From: DATFGK01 sp046712825
GTDB taxonomy: Bacteria > Actinomycetota > AC-67
NCBI GenBank assembly: GCA_046712825.1
Contig: JBKKCR010000095.1
Span: 1 to 5,957, forward strand
DNA: 5,957 nucleotides
Direction: 5' to 3'
The translations under genes were made by a program, and so were the position numbers. Shown one piece after another: positions 1-5,330 of the stretch. The notes under the pieces are model-generated. The model saw only the letters and a list, made by a program, of their open reading frames with translations, was not told where the DNA came from and made no database searches. Numbering within the stretch: the first letter of the stretch is position 1; every line of letters begins with the position of its first letter.

Positions 1-14
1 CTACCGAGCGTCTC

Positions 15-764
15 GTGACGAACGAGCGGGTGCGCGTTCCCAAGACCGCCGAGCTCGTGGCGTCCGAACTTCGTCGGCGGATCGTTCGCGGCGAGCTCAA
101 GGAAGGCGACGCGCTTCCGCCCGAGACCGCCCTCATGGAGCAGTTCGGCATATCCAGGCCGACCCTTCGCGAAGCGTTCCGCGTCCTCGAGGCCGAATCG
201 TTGATCACGATCCGTCGCGGCTCTCGTGGCGGTGCGCGCATCCGCATCCCCCGCGAGGAGGTCGCCGCGCAGTACGCCGGCCTCCTTCTCCAGCTGCGCG
301 GGGCAACGCTCGGCGACGTGTTCCAAGCGCGTTTGGTCGTCGAGCCCCCAGCGGCGGCGATGCTGTCCACGCAGAAGTCCAAACGCGCCATGGCGGCGAT
401 CCGCAAGGCGCTCGACGAAGAGGCTGCTGCGATGGACGACCCGGTGGCGTTCGGCCACGCTGCAGCCCGGTTCCACGAGCAGGTCGTCGAACTCGCCGGG
501 AACTACACGCTCGCGATATTCGCCGCGATGATCGCGGACATCATCGACCGGCACACGACGCAGCTCCTCCGCGAAGCCGCCACCACGCCGACCCAGCCCG
601 AGCAGGTCCGCCGCGCCCACCGTTCCCACGAGAAGCTCGTGCAGCTGATCGAGAAGGGCAACTCCGCGCAGGCCGAGGCCCACTGGCGCAGCCACATGGA
701 GTCGCTCGGGCAGTGGTTCATCGACGGCGACGGCGCGAAGAAGCTCGTCGAGTTCTACACCTAA
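15..764 (+). CDS. GntR-family transcriptional regulator, FadR/FCD subfamily
   Basis: A DNA-binding repressor or activator that responds to a small metabolite. Residues about 9-78 form the GntR winged helix-turn-helix: a first helix around TAELVASELRRRIVRGEL, the 'G-D-x-LPPE' turn (31-37), the recognition helix around SRPTLREAFRVLEAESLI (48-64) and the Gly/Arg-rich wing (68-77). Residues about 98-235 match the all-helical FCD ligand domain, with the 'DVFQAR' start (101-106), the FH motif (F153-H154), 'ELAGN' (159-163), and later histidines H202, H205 and H227. In metal-binding FCD proteins an Asp lies four residues before the FH histidine; here that position is A150, so the usual metal site may be altered. 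The 249-residue length is normal for the family. The start is given as GTG 15, but the frame is open to the window edge and GTG 30 is also in frame, so the start is uncertain by a few codons. It lies about 200 bp upstream of, and co-directional with, the transporter operon, so it probably regulates that operon (inference). Confidence 0.9.
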   Translation: MTNERVRVPKTAELVASELRRRIVRGELKEGDALPPETALMEQFGISRPTLREAFRVLEAESLITIRRGSRGGARIRIPREEVAAQYAGLLLQLRGATLGDVFQARLVVEPPAAAMLSTQKSKRAMAAIRKALDEEAAAMDDPVAFGHAAARFHEQVVELAGNYTLAIFAAMIADIIDRHTTQLLREAATTPTQPEQVRRAHRSHEKLVQLIEKGNSAQAEAHWRSHMESLGQWFIDGDGAKKLVEFYT

Positions 765-777
765 CCCCACAGCTTCG

Positions 778-809
778 GCCGGATCACCCGCATTTACCTC
801 GGATCCGGC
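778..809 (+). terminator. Possible hairpin terminator after the GntR gene
   Basis: Perfect 8-bp inverted repeat GCCGGATC (778-785) and GATCCGGC (802-809) around a 16-nt loop, starting 13 nt after the regulator's stop codon. There is no T-run after it, so it is not a classical intrinsic terminator. GC-rich actinobacteria often have such U-less hairpins, so transcript end, mRNA stabiliser or chance are all possible. Confidence 0.35.
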
Positions 810-862
810 GCCGGCAAGCAGTTCCCCTCCGCACCCCGGGCCCGTAGGCTGAGCAGGTTCGG

Positions 863-879
863 CAGCCCTTGACGGGCTG
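863..879 (+). promoter_or_regulatory. Inverted repeat CAGCCC-TTGAC-GGGCTG enclosing the -35 element
   Basis: CAGCCC (863-868) and GGGCTG (874-879) are perfect reverse complements separated by 5 nt. The loop carries most of the predicted -35 hexamer TTGACG (869-874). It could be a protein-binding site that blocks the -35, or a short RNA hairpin in any read-through transcript from the regulator gene. A 6-bp stem may also arise by chance in GC-rich DNA. Confidence 0.35.
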
Positions 880-898
880 AAGCTCACAGTTATATAAG
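869..898 (+). promoter_or_regulatory. Predicted primary-sigma promoter for the downstream operon
   Basis: TTGACG at 869-874 matches the -35 consensus at five of six bases. TATAAG at 893-898 matches the -10 consensus at five of six, with an 18-bp spacer. A TATATA at 891-896 (16-bp spacer) and a TACAAT at 902-907 are alternative -10 elements in the same AT-rich island. From TATAAG, transcription would begin near 905, giving a leader of roughly 58 nt before ATG 963. From TACAAT it would begin near 914, almost at the in-frame GTG 915. The contrast with the GC-rich surroundings makes a promoter here likely; the exact start is not resolved. Confidence 0.65.
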
Positions 899-913
899 TT
901 ATACAATTAACTT
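896..913 (+). promoter_or_regulatory. Operator-like inverted repeat AAGTTA-N6-TAACTT
   Basis: AAGTTA (896-901) and TAACTT (908-913) are perfect reverse complements around TACAAT. The element overlaps or directly follows the predicted -10 and sits where a bound repressor would block transcription. Its left part, AAGTTATACAA (896-906), agrees with the FadR-type GntR consensus T-N-G-T-N3-A-C-N-A at five of the six fixed positions. AGTTATA also occurs as a direct repeat at 888-894 and 897-903. The upstream GntR regulator is the natural candidate to bind (inference). Confidence 0.5.
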
Positions 914-962
914 TGTGCCGGTCCCGAGCCGGCCGCTCGGACTGCAGGGAGCGGGGTGGGAC

Positions 963-1388
963 ATGGACTTCCGTCGGAACCTTGATCTGGCGGGCGTGAT
1001 CCTTATAGGAGTCGGCTTCGGCTTCATCATCGGGGGCTGGGTCGGCCTGCGCGGTCAGGACTCAGTCGTCGAGCAGATCCCTTATCTCGCGAGCGGCGGC
1101 ATCGGCGGCCTCGCCCTGATCGCCACCGGCGCATTCCTCCTTCACATAACCCGGCAGGGCCGTATCGAGCGGGAGGTCAAGGAGCTCGGAGACCGCCAGC
1201 GCACGCTCGAGTCGACGATCGACCTTCTCGTTTCCGCGCTGTCCGAGAACAACAAGCTCAAGGTCTCGCTGTCCGCAGCCGCGGCTGCACGCCGTCGTAA
1301 CGCCAACGGTGGATCGCTCCCGCGGCTTCGCGATGGAGCCGAAGAGCCGGCGGCGGAACCCGTCGCTGCAGTCGCCGAGGATCGATGA
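963..1388 (+). CDS. Small two-TM membrane protein with cytoplasmic coiled coil, unknown function
   Basis: I do not recognise a named family. The 141-residue product has two hydrophobic segments, about 9-29 and 40-61, joined by a short loop with polar residues (R30, D33, E37). An amphipathic charged helix at about 66-98 follows, with hydrophobic residues at I68, V72, L75, L82, I86, L89 and L93 spaced as in a coiled coil. The tail is low-complexity: Ala-rich, then Arg, then acidic Ala/Glu/Pro. It probably sits in the cytoplasmic membrane with the coil inside the cell. The start was chosen as ATG 963 because AGGGAG (946-951) lies 11 nt upstream. The frame opens at GTG 915, which lacks a ribosome site and directly abuts the predicted promoter, so it would work only as a leaderless start adding 16 residues. 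The stop overlaps the next start (ATGA at 1385), so the two genes are probably translationally coupled. Confidence 0.72.
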   Translation: MDFRRNLDLAGVILIGVGFGFIIGGWVGLRGQDSVVEQIPYLASGGIGGLALIATGAFLLHITRQGRIEREVKELGDRQRTLESTIDLLVSALSENNKLKVSLSAAAAARRRNANGGSLPRLRDGAEEPAAEPVAAVAEDR

Positions 1389-2644
1389 GGCTGCGACCCC
1401 TTTCGGCGGGCGCGGCCTTCGCCGCGTTGATGCTCATGGCCGGACCGGGCGCCGTTACCGGGTTCGCGCAGGTGGACACCAGCGGCATCGCGGCGGGCTC
1501 GGCGTCGGCCAACAGCGTGTTCGTCAGGTACTCCGATGACGCGACCTTCTTCGAGGGCGCGACCCTCGGGACGGCGGACTTCTACCTCGGGTACGCCACT
1601 GGGGACGTCGACCGGAGCGGATCCTCAGGCGCGATCGCTGCGGTCGCTTACAGCCCGTTCGTGGACCTGCCGCCTGCCATCAACGCGCTGGGCGGCACGA
1701 ACATCGATTTCGAGCCGATCCTTGGGCGGGCTCGGGCTTCGATCACCGGACAGCCGCCGAAGGACGCCGTCGCCTCGCTCACGACCCCGACGGATCAGGT
1801 CGAGGTCGGAACGATGGAGGCTCACCTCGCCGAGGGGCCGGTCCTCGATGCGTTCACGACCTTGACGCGTATCGAGCCGGCGCCGGGCACCCACATCAAG
1901 TCGGCGACCTCCCGCATCCGCGTCGCAAAGATCTCCGGCCGCTCGGTCACCGAGGCAACGACGATCCTCCGCTCGGTGAGCATCGCGGGACTGATCACCT
2001 TCGATTCCATCACGCTGACGTCGACCTCGACCGCCGACGGCGGAGCGGGGGATGCCCGCGGGACGGTCGTCGTGGAAGGTGGATCGATCGCCGGCACGCC
2101 GATCGCCATCACCGAGAACGGCATCCAGCTCGCCGACCAAGCCGTTCCGCTCGACCTCCAGCAGCTGGAGGACGGCCTGCTCCAGGCGGGGATCGAGCTC
2201 ATCGCGCCGAGCACACTCACGCTCGAGCCCGGCGCTGAACGGTCGGTTGCGATCGCGACCGGCCCGACGATCAGATTCACGTCCCCGCAAGCGAACAAGA
2301 TCGAGATCGTTCTCGGCCGAGCGCTGACCTCGTCGACGCTACTCGCCGGATTCGTGCCGCCGGCGCTTCCCTCCATCCCGCCGGCGGCTCCCGCACCGTT
2401 CGTACCTGCGCCGGTCGACACCGGTGGCTCCGTCTTCACGCCGCCGTCCGATGTCGTGGCCCAGCCGCCCGCCGCAGTGCCGGGGGCCGAGGTCGTCGAC
2501 CTCAGCAGGCTCGTGCTGAGCGACGCAAAGTCACTCGACGGCTTCGCCGCCCTCTACGGCGCCGTCGCCGTTGGGGGGATGCTCGTGCTGGCCGGTGTGA
2601 TCGCGCCGCGGCGACGATCGCTCCTCGAGGAACGCCTCCGCTGA
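1385..2644 (+). CDS. Exported, C-terminally membrane-anchored protein, probably beta-rich, unknown function
   Basis: 419 residues with the layout of a cell-surface protein. A short basic start (R2, R4) and hydrophobic core (about 8-25) form a signal peptide, likely cleaved after 'GFA' (28). No Cys follows, so it is not a lipoprotein; indeed no cysteine is visible anywhere. Residues about 40-320 are rich in Thr, Ser, Val, Ile and Gly in alternating patterns typical of beta structure. A segment near 198-250 (SIAGLITFDSITLTSTST, then a Gly-rich turn and 'GGSIAGTPIAI') resembles, from memory, actinobacterial secreted 'choice-of-anchor' proteins. Residues about 325-366 are a Pro/Ala/Val-rich stalk, 386-407 a single TM helix, and the RRR-containing tail (409-411) the inside stop signal. 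I see no LPXTG motif. It does not look like a Leu/Ile/Val-binding protein. Start ATG 1385 overlaps the previous stop, with GAGGA (1377-1381) just upstream. It ends 35 bp before the permease gene and probably acts with it at the envelope (inference). Confidence 0.75.
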   Translation: MRLRPLSAGAAFAALMLMAGPGAVTGFAQVDTSGIAAGSASANSVFVRYSDDATFFEGATLGTADFYLGYATGDVDRSGSSGAIAAVAYSPFVDLPPAINALGGTNIDFEPILGRARASITGQPPKDAVASLTTPTDQVEVGTMEAHLAEGPVLDAFTTLTRIEPAPGTHIKSATSRIRVAKISGRSVTEATTILRSVSIAGLITFDSITLTSTSTADGGAGDARGTVVVEGGSIAGTPIAITENGIQLADQAVPLDLQQLEDGLLQAGIELIAPSTLTLEPGAERSVAIATGPTIRFTSPQANKIEIVLGRALTSSTLLAGFVPPALPSIPPAAPAPFVPAPVDTGGSVFTPPSDVVAQPPAAVPGAEVVDLSRLVLSDAKSLDGFAALYGAVAVGGMLVLAGVIAPRRRSLLEERLR

Positions 2645-2679
2645 CCAGGCGCGAGGGACCGAGCGTCTAGGCGAACGAC

Positions 2680-4545
2680 GTGCTCGATCTTGCGATCAGC
2701 GGCATCCCGGTCGGTGGGATGTACGCGCTCGCCGCGCTCGGCATCGTGCTCATCTACCGCACCACCGGCACCCTCAACCTCGCGCAAGGCGCCGTGGCCA
2801 CGGCGACCGCCTTCGTCTTCTACGAGCTCTGGTCGATGCGAGGCGTGCCGGCGGCGATCGCGCTCGTGCTCGCCCTCGTCGTCGCCGCGCTCATCGGGGT
2901 CGGCATCGAGCGGATCATGCGCAAGATCGGCCCCGAGCAGATCCTGAGCCAAGTCATCGCGACGCTGGGGATCTCCGGGGTACTGCTCTGGTCACTCGCG
3001 CGGATGTTCGGCAAGGAAACGCGGTTCGTCGAACCGTTCTTCTCGACGAGGCGCCTTTCCATCGGCGGCGTCAACATCACCATCAACCAATTCGCCATCA
3101 TCGCCATCGCAGCCGCCATCGCCATCATCAGCGGCTTCCTGCTCACCCGCACGAAGGTCGGCACAGCCATCCGAGCGACGTCGCAGAACCGGCTGGCGGC
3201 GGATCTCGCCGGCATCCCCGTGCATCGGCTCCAGACACTTTCGTGGGCCTGGGGGTCGGTGCTCGCGGGTATCGCGGGGATCCTGCTCGCGCCGCTGCTC
3301 TTCCTCGACACGTTCCAGGTCTCGGTCTTCTTCCTCGTCAAGCCGTTCGCGGCCGCGGTCGTCGGCGGACTGATCAGCTTCCCGATGGCGTTCGGAGCCG
3401 GGATCGCGATCGGCGTTGCCGAGAGCGTGCTGTCCCGATACAGCGGCGCGGTAGGACTCCCGGAGATGGTGCCGTTCGCGATCGTGCTCGTCACCCTCCT
3501 CGCGCGCAAAGGGTTCCTCACCGGGGCCAGCGCCTCGCTCAGCGAACTGCCGGTACGGCGCGCGGGGGGATCGCTGCGGAACGGCTTCATCGCCGTCGTG
3601 GTCGTTGCTGCGATCATCCCGTTCCTCGGCGTTTCCCACACGTCGCTCCTGGAGATCGGGATCATCTTCTCGCTGTTGGCCTTGTCCCTCGTCGTGCTGA
3701 CAGGCTGGGTCGGACAGGTCTCGCTGGCTCAGGCGGCCTTCTTCGGGATGGGGGGGTTCGTCGCTTCGAACCTCGCGATCCGAGCCGACCTCCCGTTCCT
3801 CGTGGTCGTCGCGCTGACGCCGATCGCCTTGGTGCCGTTCGCCGCGGTCGTCGGGCTTCCCGCGTTGCGTTTGCGGGGCCTGCTGCTCGCGATCATGACA
3901 CTCGCGTTCGGCGTGCTCGCCTACAACACGCTGTTCCAGTGGACGACGTTCACCGGCGGGCTCGACGGCTCGATCCTGCCGACCCCGACGCTGTTCGGGG
4001 CCGATCTGACCGAGGGCCACCGGTTCGTCTACTTCCTGCTCGCCGTCGCCGCCGCGGTCTTCCTCGCCGTGCGCAACCTCGGCCGCTTCCGTTCGGGAGG
4101 TGCGCTGTTCGGCGTTCGCGATTCGGAGGAAGGCGCGGCCGCGCTCGGCATCAGCACGACGCTCCAGAAACTGACGGCCTTCTCGATCTCGGGTGCGATC
4201 GCCGGTCTCGCCGGATGTCTCTTCGCCTACCAGCTCCAGGCGGTCGCGATCGACCAGTACCACCCGCTCGTCTCGTTCAACCTCCTTGCGCTCGCCGTGA
4301 TCGGCGGCATCGAGTCGCCGTGGGGGGCCGCGATAGCCGGCGCCATGTACGCGCTCTCACCAGAGCTCCTGCGGCCGCTGCACATCGAGGACGGAGTCCA
4401 GCTGGTGTCGGCGGTCGGCCTCGTCCTCACACTGCTCGTGTCCCCCTCGGGACTCGCCGGCCTGGGATCCCGGCTCCGGTTCGCGTTCCGCCGCCGCGCG
4501 GCACCCCGGCTGGCGACCGCGGCGATGATCGGGAAGCCGCGATGA
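2680..4545 (+). CDS. Fused LivH-LivM branched-chain amino acid-type ABC transporter permease
   Basis: One 621-residue protein carries both membrane subunits of a HAAT-family importer. The LivH-like half (about 1-276) shows GGMYALAALGIVLIY (12-26) with TLNLAQGA (31-38), the cytoplasmic coupling segment around AIRATSQNRLAADLAGIP (163-180), and 'KPFAAAVVGG' (221-230). The LivM-like half (about 303-592) shows 'LTGWVGQVSLAQAAFFGMGG' (340-359), 'LPALRLRGLLLAIMTLAFG' (393-411), 'TGGLDG' (425-430) and the coupling segment around FGVRDSEEGAAALGIS (477-492). By eye each half has about eight to nine membrane segments. The linker (about 277-302) is basic and probably cytoplasmic; the C-terminal tail is Arg-rich. 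Start GTG 2680 is fixed by an in-frame TAG at 2668-2670, and the next start would cut into the first helix. The ribosome site is weak (AGGC at 2669-2672). The last codons overlap the LivG start. The substrate may be branched-chain amino acids, but the family also moves urea, amides and short acids, so specificity is unassigned. Confidence 0.93.
   Translation: MLDLAISGIPVGGMYALAALGIVLIYRTTGTLNLAQGAVATATAFVFYELWSMRGVPAAIALVLALVVAALIGVGIERIMRKIGPEQILSQVIATLGISGVLLWSLARMFGKETRFVEPFFSTRRLSIGGVNITINQFAIIAIAAAIAIISGFLLTRTKVGTAIRATSQNRLAADLAGIPVHRLQTLSWAWGSVLAGIAGILLAPLLFLDTFQVSVFFLVKPFAAAVVGGLISFPMAFGAGIAIGVAESVLSRYSGAVGLPEMVPFAIVLVTLLARKGFLTGASASLSELPVRRAGGSLRNGFIAVVVVAAIIPFLGVSHTSLLEIGIIFSLLALSLVVLTGWVGQVSLAQAAFFGMGGFVASNLAIRADLPFLVVVALTPIALVPFAAVVGLPALRLRGLLLAIMTLAFGVLAYNTLFQWTTFTGGLDGSILPTPTLFGADLTEGHRFVYFLLAVAAAVFLAVRNLGRFRSGGALFGVRDSEEGAAALGISTTLQKLTAFSISGAIAGLAGCLFAYQLQAVAIDQYHPLVSFNLLALAVIGGIESPWGAAIAGAMYALSPELLRPLHIEDGVQLVSAVGLVLTLLVSPSGLAGLGSRLRFAFRRRAAPRLATAAMIGKPR
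3094..3126 (+). repeat. GCCATC-rich low-complexity stretch inside the permease gene
   Basis: The hexamer GCCATC occurs in frame at 3094, 3103, 3115 and 3121, with extra ATC and GCC codons between. It encodes an Ala/Ile-only run (about residues 139-150) of a LivH membrane helix. It is most simply explained by codon preference for ATC and GCC in an Ala/Ile-rich helix, not by a mobile or regulatory repeat. Confidence 0.5.
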
Positions 4546-5330
4546 CCAAACTGATCAGCGGCACGCCCGTCCTCGAGGTGAGCGGCATCGAGGTCCAATA
4601 CGGCGGCGTGCGCGCCGTAGCCGAGGCTCACCTCCAGGTGTCCGAGGGAGAGATCGTCGCGCTGATCGGACCCAACGGCGCCGGCAAGACCTCGTTATTC
4701 AACGCGATCGCCGGCGTCGTTCGCCCGAGCGCCGGCACCGTCATGCTCGATGGGCGCCCGCTGGACGGCTTGATGCCGCACGAGCGCGCGAGGAAGGGGC
4801 TCGCTCGCACGTTCCAGGCCGGCCGTTTGTTCGGACGCATGACGCTTCGGGACAACCTCGAGGTTGCGCAGTACTTGCGCGGGCGCAGCGGCGTCCTCGC
4901 GGCGCTGACCGGATCGCTCGGCGCGCGCGTCGACCGCAAGCTCGCGCGCGAGCGGACCGACGAGGTGATCGCCGCGGTCGCGCTCGAGGAGTTCGCCGAC
5001 ATGCCGTGCCGCGCGCTCCCGTACGGGATCCAGCGCATCGCGGAGATCGCGCGCGCCCTGTGCATCGAGCCGCGGATCCTCCTGCTCGACGAGCCGTCGG
5101 CCGGGCTCGATTCCCGTGAGTCCGAGGATCTCAACAAGATGATCAAACGGATCCGCGACCTGCTCGAGACCCCGGTGCTCCTGATCGAGCACGACATGAC
5201 CGTGGTCATGGAGATCTCCGATTACATCTACGTCATGGACTTCGGCTGGATGCTCGCGCAAGGAACGCCAGACGAGGTTCGGTCGGATAAGCGCGTGATC
5301 TCCGCGTACCTGGGGGACGAGGTTGCCTGA
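4542..5330 (+). CDS. livG: LivG-type ABC transporter ATP-binding protein
   Basis: A 262-residue cytoplasmic ATPase that pairs with a LivF-type partner to power the fused permease. Walker A is GPNGAGKT (43-50), the Q-loop is TFQ (90-92) in the LivG-typical 'ARTFQAGRLF', and the signature loop is LPYGIQR (159-165), the LivG variant of LSGGQ. Walker B is ILLLDEP (179-185), followed by a D-loop at AGLD (187-190), and the switch histidine is H217 in 'LLIEHDM'. The end, 'AQGTPDEVRSDKRVISAYLG' (239-258), is the LivG-type C terminus, and the length is normal for the family (about 255-265). ATG 4542 is the start: it overlaps the permease stop as ATGA and has GGGAAG (4531-4536) upstream. In-frame GTG 4578 would remove the first strand. 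All catalytic residues appear intact. The gene symbol is by family membership; the transported substrate is not known. Confidence 0.93.
   Translation: MTKLISGTPVLEVSGIEVQYGGVRAVAEAHLQVSEGEIVALIGPNGAGKTSLFNAIAGVVRPSAGTVMLDGRPLDGLMPHERARKGLARTFQAGRLFGRMTLRDNLEVAQYLRGRSGVLAALTGSLGARVDRKLARERTDEVIAAVALEEFADMPCRALPYGIQRIAEIARALCIEPRILLLDEPSAGLDSRESEDLNKMIKRIRDLLETPVLLIEHDMTVVMEISDYIYVMDFGWMLAQGTPDEVRSDKRVISAYLGDEVA

Noticed and set aside
1625..2439. Overlapping minus-strand open frames opposite the exported-protein gene
   Set aside because: They are low-complexity and Arg- or Ser/Pro-rich without recognisable motifs. The + strand frame has a signal peptide, stalk and anchor in proper order.
2554..2952. 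Minus-strand open frame spanning the gap between the exported protein and the permease
   Set aside because: It is rich in His, Asp, Arg and Glu and lies opposite two well-supported coding frames; it appears to be a GC-bias shadow.
1628..4200. Repeated CGATCG/GCGATCGC words, reminiscent of dispersed octamer repeats
   Set aside because: They fall inside coding frames where GCG-ATC-GC codon pairs (Ala-Ile-Ala) are frequent. GC-rich codon use explains them, and no regular spacing is seen.
2992..4263. Long open frame on the minus strand (423 codons) opposite the permease
   Set aside because: Its translation is dominated by Arg, Asp, Glu and Gln with no hydrophobic core, as expected for the antisense of a GC-rich membrane-protein gene. 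The + strand frame has clear LivH/LivM motifs.
3243..4541. Upstream extension of the LivG frame across the permease gene
   Set aside because: The extension is Arg/Pro-rich shadow sequence in another frame of the permease. LivG homology begins only after ATG 4542.
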